From Lineus longissimus (lineage: Eukaryota > Nemertea > Pilidiophora > Heteronemertea > Lineidae): DNA of 60,000 nt. Position numbers and translations under genes: made by a program. The stretch is taken from contig NC_088309.1 in NCBI RefSeq assembly GCF_910592395.1, positions 15,070,599-15,130,598 of the forward strand, written 5' to 3'. The notes beneath the pieces were generated by a model, which saw only the letters and a list, made by a program, of their open reading frames with translations, did not search any database and was not told the DNA's origin. This document shows positions 19,261 through 29,956 of the stretch, piece by piece; the first letter of the stretch is position 1, and every line of letters begins with the position of its first letter.

Positions 19261-19594
19261 TCATGCATACCCAGGGCGCGAAAATTTTTTTCTGCAGGAT
19301 ACTTCTGCCACAGTGTACATCTGACAGCCAATCACAATTGGCGCGATCTTTGACGTCACACTGTTTATTTATGCATGATAATGCAATACAATGGACGATA
19401 CCGAGTCGCATGCCGAGTGCCACTTCAACTGTGAATGTGACAATAGTTCATTGTCTGACCCCAATTATGCTCAACTCAAGGTTTGTGTCGTAGTGTTTAG
19501 GAATGAATTGCACAGATTCATTGTAAAATTGATGATATTATGCGTACAAAAGAGGCATCAGCTGATCTGATCGCTACATTGCAGTGCATGCATT

Positions 19595-19764
19595 GATTTG
19601 TGAAATTTTAAGGGGCAGTGACACTGACAGTGTTGCCAATGTTGATAATTATTAAAGGGACAGTGTATCCGATGTCTCGCGATTTGTGAAATTTTAAGGG
19701 GCAGTGACACTGACAGTGTTGCCAATGTTGATAATTATTAAAGGGACAGTGTATCCGATGTCTG
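19595..19764 (+). repeat. Two-copy 86-bp tandem duplication
   Basis: The block starting GATTTGTGAAATTTTAAGG at 19595 is repeated almost identically at 19681 (period 86 bp). It lies inside the surrounding MITE. Confidence 0.85.
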
Positions 19765-20207
19765 CTGTTGAAGGTATCAGGCCTATTTTGGTAGTTTGAA
19801 CATTGTTGAAGGGCCATTGTATAAAACACATTTTGACAAGCAAAAAAAAAAATTGAATGGTGGCGCCACCTATGCATATACAGCAGAACTAGTTACACGG
19901 TTGACATTCAACCTCGGTTATTTTGCCGAGCACAGTGCGTCTTTAACAGACAAGTCCAATAAATACAGTCCACTCGACAATGAAAATACATGTTAAGATA
20001 CTGCAAATAAATATATTTTAGCTAATATACTCCTCTAACCATTTGCTAACTTGTTCTTTCCAAGATTATCAGAACACGTGGCATTGTTGACATTATTGCG
20101 CCATGTGGAAAGATGATGTCAACAAAGACACGTGCTTGCCTTGAATTCTGATTGGCTGTCAGATGTACACTATGGCAGAAGTATCCTGCAGAAAAAAATT
20201 TCGCACC

Positions 20208-20723
20208 CAGGGCCGTATTTAGAAGGGGGGCAGGGGGGCAGCTGCCCCCCCCCCTGTGCAATAAATGTTGAAAAAAAAATTTCAGACAGTAATAAAAAGA
20301 CAAACTAATCTTAGCCATAGCTTTACCAGCATGATAGCAGCATATGGATAGCAGATGTTATCGACTCAGGTGTAACCTTTATAATCTGACCAGTCGAGTG
20401 CCCTGACCCTAGTCTTCTATGGTTATACACAATGATGCAACATTAGGTAAAGACTAGCTATGAAAAACTATGAAAATTAACATTTTCTGTCCAAATGTGG
20501 TATTTTCGTAAAATACTTCATAAAAGTGGTCCTTTTTTAGAGTAAAAATACTATTGATTCACACTTCAAAATGCCAGGAAAATGCCATTTCAGACCTTTT
20601 ATTTTCAAATTTTTCTGGGGGAGGCCCCCCCCCCCCGTTCGGATGCGCCTGCGGCGCATGCAGATCGCCTTCGGCGATCTATCCCACTGCCCCCCCTGGA
20701 CAAAAAAGTCAAATACGGCCCTG
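20208..20723. mobile_element. Nested hAT-like MITE
   Basis: Ends are CAGGGCCGTATTT and its inverted copy AAATACGGCCCTG (20711-20723). The G/C-run subterminal region (20226-20265, 20620-20700) includes two hairpins, GCGCCTGCGGCGC and GATCGCCTTCGGCGATC. It sits in the right terminal repeat of the MITE starting at 19272. Superfamily is inferred from the CAGGG ends only. Confidence 0.6.
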
Positions 20724-20732
20724 ATACCCCTG

Positions 20733-21113
20733 TTCAAGTGGCTGTCGACCTTGCAGTATATCACTCTCACACATAAACCTATACATTTCTGAATAGCTTG
20801 TCGCTTCTAGAATACATCTGGCCAGCTTTCATTGTTATCAAGTAATTCAGTCATGAGAACATGGGGGCAGCACAATACATGAGACGCCCGCTATATAACT
20901 TGACAATTAACATGGATGGTGAAATAATATTTTTATAAACTTCTACTTATCACCTTGAGAAAGCCAAATAATAACCATTTTAAATTTTGATACCAAAATA
21001 GGGTGCCGTTGCGGCTTTTCTTTGAGCATTTTGACCGCGAAGTCTCACCTTGAGAACATGTGCACTCTGACAGGAACCAGTTCATGTCAATATCCGATTG
21101 AGCTATAAATAGC
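20733..21113. other. Region before the LINE reading frame
   Basis: No gene. It probably contains the 5' end of the LINE; a TATAAAT lies at 21104-21110, close to the first codons. Confidence 0.4.
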
Positions 21114-21117
21114 ATGC

Positions 21118-22230
21118 GTGGCCTGGTCACTGCGGACGTGCACAGAAGATACGATAGTGATAAGACTTGTACTTCTCGTGGTGCCGTTTGGTGTATTTCT
21201 GATTGTCAAAAACTTATTGTCGCATCCTTTAGCTCCACGTGGTATTGTCTACTATGCTTCAACAGTTTTCATCTTATTGTTATTGGTTCCTGGGCTGTGG
21301 GATTTGACCATTTTTGTTGTTAATCCTGACTTTACGAGTAAACTTATTCTCCTGGCTGGTGATGTTGAATGTAATCCAGGGCCTAATATTAATGCTTTTA
21401 ATGTATTGTTCACAAACATAAACAGTCTCTCCGCTGAAAAAGGTCAGCGACTCAATGCTCTAAGCGTGCGTCTAAAAACGGACAATATTCACATTGCTTG
21501 CCTAAGTGAAACGGGGTGTAATTTGAACCCAAGTGATTGTACAATTAGTGGATACCACAACATTGACCAGTCTGTTTACAAGGCAAGTGCCCGTGGTCTA
21601 ATGGTCTATGTTCATGATTCTCTTGTTGTCGATAGGCGATTTGACCTGGAGACACATGAAGGTTGTATGTGGTTGGATGTAAAGATAGGGCGGCGAACAC
21701 TTCTCTTAGGGGTGTTTTATCGTTCACCTTCGCAGGATAAAGCGACAAGGGACGCTTACTTTGCTGAGTTTGACAGGAGTTGTACCCTGGCTTCTAAATC
21801 AAAAGTAGATGTTACATTAATTGGAGGTGACTTTAATGCTAGGAATAAACTATGGTGGGACGGGGATGTTAATACGTGTGAAGGCTCTCAGTTGTTTGAT
21901 TTATCTGTTAAACATCAACTGTCCCAGTTTATTCATGAACCTACCAGGATCACTGACAGTTCCAAATCTTGTAATGATCTGGTTTTCAGTAATGCTCCTG
22001 GGTATGTGCTGGACGCAACGGTTGAAGCCCCAATTGCCATGTCAGATCATAGTTCTACTATTGTTTCCTTGGACTTCTCTAAACCAGTGACTGACACTCC
22101 TACAACCAAAACAATCTGGAGCTATTCGAGGGTACACATTGATGCCCTAAATGCTGCTGTCGCTGACAATGATTGGGAAAGAGTGTTTATTGGCAACAAT
22201 GTAAATGACATCACTTCCTCTTTTGTTTAG
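21118..22230 (+). CDS. LINE protein N-terminal half: hydrophobic leader, 2A peptide, AP-type endonuclease
   Basis: Nicks target DNA for target-primed reverse transcription. Residues about 12-70 are very hydrophobic (two predicted membrane or signal segments), then 2A at 81-89 and the endonuclease. Its signatures are visible: TNINS, LSETG, GGDFNAR, DLVFSN and MSDHS. The frame is open from a GTG at 21118 with a TAA 12 bases upstream and no in-frame ATG before the 2A. An ATG at 21114 is in another frame, so the true start was probably lost to a small indel. It ends at TAG 22228-22230, after which the same frame goes on into the reverse transcriptase. Confidence 0.8.
   Translation: MAWSLRTCTEDTIVIRLVLLVVPFGVFLIVKNLLSHPLAPRGIVYYASTVFILLLLVPGLWDLTIFVVNPDFTSKLILLAGDVECNPGPNINAFNVLFTNINSLSAEKGQRLNALSVRLKTDNIHIACLSETGCNLNPSDCTISGYHNIDQSVYKASARGLMVYVHDSLVVDRRFDLETHEGCMWLDVKIGRRTLLLGVFYRSPSQDKATRDAYFAEFDRSCTLASKSKVDVTLIGGDFNARNKLWWDGDVNTCEGSQLFDLSVKHQLSQFIHEPTRITDSSKSCNDLVFSNAPGYVLDATVEAPIAMSDHSSTIVSLDFSKPVTDTPTTKTIWSYSRVHIDALNAAVADNDWERVFIGNNVNDITSSFV
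21358..21384 (+). other. 2A-type ribosome-skipping peptide in the LINE leader
   Basis: Codons read GDVECNPGP, preceded by TSKLILLA. This matches the 2A consensus and the Helentron copy in the same window (K-L-x-L...GDVExNPGP). 2A sequences in this position are known for CR1-like elements of marine invertebrates. Cleavage would release the hydrophobic leader from the endonuclease-reverse transcriptase. Confidence 0.85.
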
Positions 22231-24645
22231 GCGTTATCCACTATATTCAATGAGCAGATACCGCATCATGACAAAGTTATCAGAGCTAAGGACATGCCGT
22301 GGTTCTCCAGTAGGATTAAGAAAGCTGTAAATAAACGGGACAAAATGTATAGGAAACTTGTAAGGAACAATAGTATTGGCAATTTTGCTCGATACAAAGA
22401 TTGTGCTAAGTGTGTGTCTGACCTAGTTACTTCAGCTAAGAAGACATTTCATGAAAATGTATGTAAGTCTCTTGATACCAGTTCGTCCAGCAGCAAAAAC
22501 TATTGGCATATTATTAAGCAACTGCTCGGTAAAAAGTTTGCCTCTGGTATCCCATGTATTGTTCACAATGATAATATGTATGTTTCCCAGCAGGAAAAGT
22601 GCCAGCTATTCTTGGAACAGTTTATGGTCAAATTTCATCATGACCACAATGAGGTCTTGTCCCCTGTTTTCCCTGCAAGGACAATGGCATCAATTAGTGA
22701 CCTGAGGACCACTGAACTCGAGGTCAGAAAACTTCTATTGGACTTGGACGTCTCAAAACAAGGCGGCGTCGATGGTGTAACAAATAAAATGCTCAAACTT
22801 GTAGCTTCTTCTCTTGCAAAACCACTGTCTGAGTTATTTAATGTCCTCCTACAGCATGGCAGTTTTCCTGATTGTTGGAAATTAGGCATCATAGTGCCGA
22901 TCTATAAGAATAAAGGGAGTAAGTCATGTCCTTCTAATTACCGTCCTGTTACCCTGCTAAACTCCATGTCTAAGTTGTTTGAAAAGGTTGTGTACTCATC
23001 TATGTATGATCATTTGCAGCTCAATGAGCTTTTATTTAAACGTCAATCTGGCTTTCTTCCTGGTCATAGTACTGATAAGCAGCTTCTAAGTATTGTAAAT
23101 ATGATTCTTTCAAATTCTGAAAATGGTATGGAAACTAGAGGGGTTTTTCTTGATATTGCGGGGGCCTTTGATGCTGTTCCGCATTTTCTTCTCCTTCAAA
23201 AGCTTAAGGCCTATGGTATAAGGGGAAAACTTCTTGAACTGCTCAGGTCGTACCTTTCAAACCGCAAGGTTAAGGTAAAGATCGAAAGTTCTTCTTCGGA
23301 TCTGAGCCCGACAGGTTATATTAATAGTGGTGTTCCACAGGGTTCTATACTTGGCCCGCTCCTCTTCTTATTGTATATTAACGATCTAAGTGATGTTGTT
23401 AAAAATTGTATCTTGTATCTTTATGCTGATGACAGTTCTTTATTTCTCCCGGCCTTGCCGAATTCCACTGACGAAACCCATACTCTTATTCAAAATGACC
23501 TTCACAATTTGTCAGTTTGGTCGGATGTGTGGAAACTTGATTTTAAAGCGTCAAAAAGCAAAGAGGTCATATTTCACTCTCCTCGTAAAACTATCAATAA
23601 CCATCCACTTCTGTCTTTGGGTACGGGAGTTATTCCAAGGGGCGCATTCCATAAGCACCTTGGTGTTACACTTGATGAGTGTTTGACTTTTAGCATGCAT
23701 ATCAACAATATTGTAGTAAAATGTAACAACATGTTAAATCCACTGAATGCTTTGAAGTTTACGGTTCAATCAAGGCATCTTGAACGCATGTATCTATCAT
23801 TTATATTACCTCATCTTGAATATGGATCTATTATATTTGACTTTACCAATCAGGGTCTACTTTCTCAATTAGATAAAATCCATTATAGGGGTGCCATTAT
23901 AGTCAGTGGTTGTATTCATGGGACTAACACCCAAAAGGTTTTAAAATGTTTGGATTGGATGTCACTTTCTGCTCGGCGTAGGGAAAAAAGATTGGTGCTT
24001 ATGTATGAGGTACAACACAATTTGGTACCATGTTATGTCAATGAAATCTTTGACATTTATCGTAATCGGGCGCCTCCTGGCCGTTTAAGGACTCAGCGAG
24101 ACTATGTACTTCCCCCTAGATCATCTGCAAGATTTAGCAAGTCAACTATGCCATGTGTAATTAGAGATTGGGAGTCTGTGCCTGTCAATATAAAAAACTG
24201 CTTCTCAAGAAACTCATTTAAATACAATATCCGAATTTTTCTGAGAGGTAAACATAACCTTCTTACTTCTACAAAATTGGCTCTTACTCGTAAAAATGAA
24301 CTTTCACTCAATAGGACAAGGTGTGACTTAGTTTTTCGGTGTCACTTTTATTCCCACAATTTTACCAACGTTTTAAGTCCATCTTGTGATTGCGGGGCTC
24401 ACTCCCAATCTACTAAACACCTTCTCTTTAATTGCCCTTTATTAAATGATTTACGTAACGATTTCTTGAATGATCCTGGTTTGCTGCCACACCTTACTTC
24501 TGTTAGGTTTTTCAATCTTCGTGTTGATGAGAGGCTCCATTTTCTTCTTTATGGTCAATTTTCATTGGACCTTACTTCAAACAGGCTTGTTGTAGAAAAA
24601 ACAGCCACTTTTCTCAGTAATATTAACGCCTTTTCTGGTAACTAG
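22231..24645 (+). CDS. LINE protein C-terminal half: reverse transcriptase and Cys/His C-terminus
   Basis: In frame with the preceding part after the TAG; the first Met is at 22294. Reverse transcriptase motifs: YRPVTLLNSMSKLFEKV (about 22940), GFLPGHSTD, GVPQGSILGPLLFLLYIND (about 23330-23390) and the catalytic YADDSSLF (about 23420). Near the end, CDCGAHSQSTKHLLFNCPL (about 24390-24440) is a Cys/His motif usual in this retrotransposon group. Stop TAG at 24643-24645. All expected RT residues are present, so apart from the upstream stop the protein looks functional. Confidence 0.85.
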   Translation, partial: ALSTIFNEQIPHHDKVIRAKDMPWFSSRIKKAVNKRDKMYRKLVRNNSIGNFARYKDCAKCVSDLVTSAKKTFHENVCKSLDTSSSSSKNYWHIIKQLLGKKFASGIPCIVHNDNMYVSQQEKCQLFLEQFMVKFHHDHNEVLSPVFPARTMASISDLRTTELEVRKLLLDLDVSKQGGVDGVTNKMLKLVASSLAKPLSELFNVLLQHGSFPDCWKLGIIVPIYKNKGSKSCPSNYRPVTLLNSMSKLFEKVVYSSMYDHLQLNELLFKRQSGFLPGHSTDKQLLSIVNMILSNSENGMETRGVFLDIAGAFDAVPHFLLLQKLKAYGIRGKLLELLRSYLSNRKVKVKIESSSSDLSPTGYINSGVPQGSILGPLLFLLYINDLSDVVKNCILYLYADDSSLFLPALPNSTDETHTLIQNDLHNLSVWSDVWKLDFKASKSKEVIFHSPRKTINNHPLLSLGTGVIPRGAFHKHLGVTLDECLTFSMHINNIVVKCNNMLNPLNALKFTVQSRHLERMYLSFILPHLEYGSIIFDFTNQGLLSQLDKIHYRGAIIVSGCIHGTNTQKVLKCLDWMSLSARRREKRLVLMYEVQHNLVPCYVNEIFDIYRNRAPPGRLRTQRDYVLPPRSSARFSKSTMPCVIRDWESVPVNIKNCFSRNSFKYNIRIFLRGKHNLLTSTKLALTRKNELSLNRTRCDLVFRCHFYSHNFTNVLSPSCDCGAHSQSTKHLLFNCPLLNDLRNDFLNDPGLLPHLTSVRFFNLRVDERLHFLLYGQFSLDLTSNRLVVEKTATFLSNINAFSGN

Positions 24646-24886
24646 TGCCAGATCAATTGAACCCCTCATCAATCACTACCTTTGTACAAACTATAACTAT
24701 TTGTGTTACTTTACCTTTACTTGCATCCCTTTCTTTCCATTCAAAGTACCTTATCTTGATTCAACTTGTTCTTTGTATACCATTGTAACCAGGGCTATTA
24801 ATGCTTTCAGCCTAAGCCCTGGCAATTGTCTCAATATGTAATTTTGTTTATTTGGATTTAATAAATAATAATAATAATAATAAAAA

Positions 24887-25230
24887 AGAAGCTGATATTT
24901 TCCTCAAATAATCGTCAGAGCTACCTCTTCACAAAATACCCAGGACACCGACATTTGAACATGCAGCAATAGCGATATGATAGGCTTATCTGTATCCATG
25001 GTAATCGCCTGAGATTGAAGAACTTTTGGGGGGGGGACTAATGTTGACCTGATCACCACTGGCTAGTGAGACCGATGCCGCTGTAGCGATTCTTAGAAAC
25101 GGGACGATGGGGGGGGGGGGGGGTTACACTAAACTAACGGATCATGACCGGCTTCTCAGCTTGGCGTACGTCACAGAGTCCTAGTTGGTAAGCAGTCCTG
25201 GTAACGGACTGCGCGGACTCCAGAGCAACG
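24887..25230. other. Intergenic with a 15-base G run
   Basis: No gene. Poly-G runs at 25029-25036 and 25109-25123 (G15) could form quadruplexes or mark replication slippage. Confidence 0.5.
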
Positions 25231-25240
25231 GTCGTCACAG

Positions 25241-25264
25241 CCAATGACGTCATGGGTGACGTCA
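25241..25264. promoter_or_regulatory. Paired CRE palindromes next to CCAAT
   Basis: Two perfect TGACGTCA sites (25245-25252 and 25257-25264) directly follow a CCAAT (25241-25245). They match the CREB/ATF consensus. No gene start is evident on either side, so this may be an orphan promoter or a promoter of an unseen exon. Confidence 0.4.
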
Positions 25265-25530
25265 CGTCTTGGTGATTTGGCGAGACGGTAGGACCGGACA
25301 TATTACGATATAGATCTAGCATTTGATACACCACGAGTCTTGTCTTGATTGTGGTTATTTTCACAACTTAGATTTAGAGTTTATGTCACAACACGATCTA
25401 GATTACTAAACTAATGACGTAGATAAAGGTAACTGGCTCAATGTATCAGTAAATGCGGGGACAGGAATAGGTTTGGCTGGTTGTGACGGCCCATGTGAGT
25501 ATGTCCAGGGGAGTTAGGTAGGACATGACG

Positions 25531-25600
25531 TGGTGGTTGGCAGTTGGACGACATGGAGATTGTCCCGGCCGCATAGAGGTTCGGATTCCCACCGTCGCCC
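25531..25600 (+). ncRNA. tRNA-like sequence, possible SINE head
   Basis: TGGTTGGCAGTTGGACGAC (25534-25552) resembles a pol III A box and GGTTCGGATTC (25578-25588) resembles a B box, with GAGGTTCGGATTCCCACC around it. Spacing of about 40 bases suits a tRNA. No full cloverleaf could be drawn, so a SINE relic is more likely than a tRNA gene. Confidence 0.35.
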
Positions 25601-25609
25601 ACAATCTAC

Positions 25610-27180
25610 TTATTGAGACCAAGTACCATAGACTAGAAACTATAGAGGGACAGGTTGTCCTGTCTTCGATTGTGATTGTGACATGAGACAGACGTCCTGT
25701 TTCCAGACAGGGCGAATTGCCTCCTGCTATTCCTTATAGCATTTCGGACGACAATTGAGGGGTTGGGACAAAGACATTCAACAAAACGCAAATCAATGTG
25801 CATGTAGGTAAAAGTAACAGGTTGGTCGGTTCGGTAGGAGGAGCGGAGAAAGGCTCAGGTTAGCCCTGGATTGGAACGCCTGGTTGGCTGGCCTCCTCGG
25901 TCGGCATGACCCCCTAGGACTGGGAATACGTTACTTATGGAATTACCTTATATGCACACGACCCTACGTCAAGTCAAAAGTCTTTACTTGAAAAATGTCT
26001 ATCTCTGATTTGATCCGAGGCCCAGCTGTGAATAAAGATATGTCTCTGAGGCATTTTTAGATTGTAACAACCAACGGTTTATGATAGGACAAAGAACTCT
26101 AAATAAATGATTACGCAAGGAACCTGGTACGGCGCGGACCTTTGGTTGCTATAGAAACTAGCCTATGGGCGCCATGGTCGCTGGCTCTTTGGGTCGGTTA
26201 CGGAAACGCCATGGAAGCTGGCCTTGGTAAGGTATATTCGGACTCGGCGTAATCATTAAAAATGGAGAAGTTCTTCTGAAACTAACTAATAGACATGTGC
26301 CTCAGAAACAGACCTCAGAGAAAGATCCGTACAGCTCATCGAAAAGGCGTTGCTACAATGTGGGATTCGTTTTAAATAATGGCCGACAAAGTCATAAGAT
26401 AACTAATAACATATTATTTAAACTTCAAATGATAGGATAAGTATCTTATCCACGTCCTTGACGAAATATTACAGATGATCACTTATGGCATGTTTATATT
26501 TACGATGAGATGAAATTTGACTAAGTTCTAGCCTATGTCTAACAAGTTTACGCTCTCATGGCTAACGACCGACAGGCCCTGGTGGCCTAAGTAACACGCG
26601 CTGATTAAGCGCGAAATGTTCAATGGACTGAACACCCAATGTACATGCAAGCATAGTGTGGTCATGGTATGGATGGAGTGAGTCTGATCAGAACTATTGG
26701 AACCCAAAGCGGAGGTGGAATACGCCGGGTAGCCGGAATGGAAAGGCTACGGTCGCCGCCGGACCCCGGCTGGGGAGGCGCGACAGGTTTGGTGCGTACC
26801 TGGGTTTGTGTCGATGTTGTCGGATTGACCACACGATCAAGACTGATTATACTAGAAAAAGCACGTCTTTTATAGCAAAATGACGCAGTCCCCAGCCAAT
26901 CAGCGTCGCAGATTCGCGTCGCGAGTTGGCAGAAACGGGAATTTTTGTAAGAAATTCTGACAAAACTCACTCTAAAATTACAGTTATAAGATGAATATCA
27001 AAAATCGTCGCGTACAAAAGTTTCTTTTACCGGTAAGGAACACACTAGCCGTAAAAGAGAAAAATCTAACGAGCGGTTCCAAAGTTAATAAAGTTTGAAG
27101 TTAGATCCCCAAGGTTTTTTGAGAAACGGCTCCTAAGCCATTTCACAGTAGCAAGATTGACGGAGTTACGGCTTTCCCAC
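25610..27180. other. Intergenic, nothing recognised
   Basis: No convincing gene. A GC-rich patch at 26690-26830 has open frames on both strands, but none shows a known domain. One frame there is probably GC-driven. Confidence 0.4.
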
Positions 27181-27194
27181 CGACTAATCCGCAA

Positions 27195-27660
27195 AAGTTA
27201 TGAAAACGGCTCGTAGGATTTTACTCAAACTTTGACAATATGTCTTGATGATAAAGAAGAACATATTTCCAGAATTTGGGCAAAATCGCCTCCCTAGATA
27301 AATATTTACACACATTTCCGCACACCAGCCGGAGACAATTTCAAATACGGCGTCAATGCGTAAAGCGATACAACAATGACGCTTTTTCCCACTTTACGCC
27401 GTGCAAACTTGCCGATATTCCAAAAACGGCTCGCACGATTTTACTGAAACTTAGACAATATAATTTTATGATACAGGACAGCATATTATTAGAAACTAGG
27501 CAAAATCGCCTCGTTATAGCGGCGTCAAGGCGTAAAACGACACAACAATGACGCTTCTCCAATGTTGCGCTGAACAAACTTACTAATATTACAAAAATGG
27601 CTCGTACAAAATTGCTGAAACTTAAACAAGCCATGCTCATAGTATCAAACACAATACTCA
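27195..27660 (+). repeat. Degenerate ~170-220-bp tandem repeat
   Basis: Three diverged units begin with AAAACGGCTCGTAGGATTTTACT (about 27202), AAAACGGCTCGCACG (about 27424) and AAAATGGCTCGTAC (about 27592). Each is followed by GCAAAATCGCCTC, GGCGTCAA(T/G)GCGTAAA and ACAACAATGACGCTT blocks. No coding potential assigned. Confidence 0.6.
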
Positions 27661-27789
27661 TACAATTTGATCGAAATCGATTCGACAGAAGAAAATATGT
27701 AGACTTTTCCACACACCGGGAGGGTAAATTCTACGACGTGACGTTAGCCGTTGGCCTTTACAAAATGACGACGAAAACCACCTAAAGGT

Positions 27790-29380
27790 CGAAATAGATG
27801 CTGAATAATTCAGCAACTGGCTAATCCGTCGCGGAATTGAATATATTACAAGAGAGATATGGTATGCAAGATTGAGTAAACGAGATTTGACGAAAATTCA
27901 ACGAGTAGTTTTTAAGATATTTGAAGTTACGCGCGGTCTTGGTGAAACAAAAGATCCCGCATGGCGCGACATGTTTCAGGCCTTGCTATGACAACAGGCG
28001 AGAGGGTGTCCCGAAAAGATCGCCAAAATACACCAACTTTCCCACAACCGAAATAATATTTATAGATATGATGAAGTTCGTCAAATACTCGAATATCAAT
28101 TTGTAAAGTAATAATAAATTCGTACGAGGCAATTTTAAATCATGACGTTTCTCCGGGAAGTGGAGAAAGGAAGTGCGAGCGGCCTCATGCACGTGCACAA
28201 TGGCCGAATATAGCAGACGACAAGTAAAACGGTGAGGTCGACAATATTGCCAATTTTGACGAAAATACTCGGACTACACGGCTAAATCTGGTTCAGGCTA
28301 TAGATAAATGCTATGACTATCGTAGTACAAACTTATAGCGGATTCTAACGAGGAAAATTCTGGCTATAAAGCTTTCCACGAAATGGACAGATGCGTGATC
28401 GCACCACGAGGTCCAGACACCAGTCGACAGGTGAAATGACAGTGGTGACAAACGATGTGAATTTTGACAATGGCGTATGAGTTTCATACACAAAATTTGG
28501 TCAAGGATGCAGCCAAATGTCTCAACCATCGTAATATGAAGTTATAGGAAATTTCAACGAGCAAAAATCGAGATAAAGAAGGTACGAATCCAACTTGGTG
28601 CGAAACCCACAAAACCCATTTTGACAAGATGGCGGTGCCCAATTATAAAGTGAGCGAACCACTATAAAGTATAAATTTGAAGTCCCCAAGGATGTCAACT
28701 TGGAGAAGGAAGATAGGTAGTTCAGAGAACAGTGTCTCTAGAACTGTTTTAGGTAAAATATGGTTGATTTTAACGAGCGACTTTGTTAGATTCTGACCCG
28801 AAAATCTCGACTCCACTCACAAACGATAGACAGTTTTACAAACAGCTGATTGTGTACAAAATGTACACTGTATATGATACATGTAATACTATACGTGAAG
28901 ATGAGTTACAGCGTCTCTGTGCTGCATTACACTCAAATTGTGCAGTGTCACTGCTAAAAACAAAACTGGCGGCAGATTTGAAAGATAAATTTATCAGTCC
29001 ATGATAGAAGTCCAAAATACACAGGATATTGAGGGAGATGCTTGACAAAATCTTAAACCTGTTAAACTCAAGTGGGTACCAATCTGGTTGGGCAAATAGG
29101 GGATTTAAGATAAAATAAGTAGTATAACTTACTTTGAAAGAAAGGTGTCTTGAAAGAGGGGTATTCAAGATGGAGGGAAAGACAATGTGAAACTATGTAT
29201 AAGATAGTTAAAGGGACACATAATTTTGAAACCCGACATTTGACGAAAATGTTACACCGCCATTTTGTCTATAGTCTCACTCCGAGGTTTGGCGGGTTTG
29301 GCCATTTGGCGGTTAACGTTCCGGTGTCGGTGAGACCGAATTTGACCGATTTTGCGGCCATGGCGATTTAGCGGATCCTG
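27790..29380. other. Intergenic, nothing recognised
   Basis: AT-rich. Open frames of 60-110 codons show no domain. No terminal repeats were found. Confidence 0.4.
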
Positions 29381-29389
29381 CCATGCCTG

Positions 29390-29426
29390 CGGATTCTGCG
29401 GATTCTGCGGATTCTGCGGAATCTGG
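29390..29426 (+). repeat. 9-bp minisatellite
   Basis: Four tandem copies of GATTCTGCG (last diverged). On the minus strand it reads as Arg-Arg-Ile repeats, which explains a spurious open frame. Confidence 0.85.
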
Positions 29427-29429
29427 TCT

Positions 29430-29950
29430 GCAGCGGATTTTCTATGTTATGGGTATCCGGTCGTTTTCGCCCCCAGCCTTTTCGCCCCCAAACTTTGCCT
29501 AATACCATTAGGCCCCACGTGGTGGCGCTGAAGGTGCCGTGATGTAATGTAATCAAGCTAAATCAAGAGAGTGTCTGAGAATGTGAGAGTCACTCTACCC
29601 AAAAATTAGTCGTTTCGCCTCCTGGGACTTGGGGTGGTTTTAAGGATCGTTGCCAGGATCTCGGGCTTGTCACCTGTTATCGCATGATCTTGCTGGCTGT
29701 TTGGTCATCAAGAGTGGGATGGTTGACTCAGGTGGGCGTTTTAGAAAAATCTTTTATTTATTATCATGAGAGTGGGAAATTCTCTGTTTAAACTGATTTG
29801 TCATCTGGGAGTCTTGGACATCATCAGTCATCATGTGACTTGAATATCTTAACTTATGATGGATCATCAAGGCAATCGTAGGCCTATGTTGCTCGTGCAC
29901 AATTTTGCGATGTTGTAAAATAAAGAGAGACGTGTCAACCAGGCCAGTGT
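29430..29950. other. Flank of the Ty3/gypsy fragment
   Basis: No gene recognised. The retroelement coding sequence to the right stops abruptly near 29960 and nothing of RNase H or integrase continues here, so this is unrelated flanking DNA. Confidence 0.5.
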
Positions 29951-29956
29951 AGAAGT

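Larger units (their letters stand above)
19272..20732. mobile_element. MITE with ~75-bp terminal inverted repeats
   Basis: Left end CAGGGCGCGAAAATTTTTTT...CTGCAGGATACTTCTGCCA...TCTGACAGCCAATCA (19272-19345) is repeated inverted at 20135-20207. The last bases of the right repeat seem displaced to 20727-20732 by a second insertion (20208-20723). No transposase frame. CAGGG ends suggest a hAT-like origin, but no clean 8-bp target duplication was found. Confidence 0.6.
21100..24886 (+). mobile_element. CR1/L2-like non-LTR retrotransposon with 2A leader
   Basis: Single plus-strand frame (21118-24645) encoding hydrophobic leader, 2A, endonuclease and reverse transcriptase. A 3' UTR of about 220 bp follows, ending in an (AAT)n tail at 24862-24883. 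One in-frame TAG (22228-22230) is the only break in about 1,176 codons. The 5' boundary is not fixed. A sequence-based clade assignment would need a tree; endonuclease type, 2A and 3' microsatellite tail point to the CR1/L2 group. Confidence 0.85.

Noticed and set aside
29368-29556. Arg-Ile repeat protein
   Set aside because: Comes from the 9-bp minisatellite at 29390.
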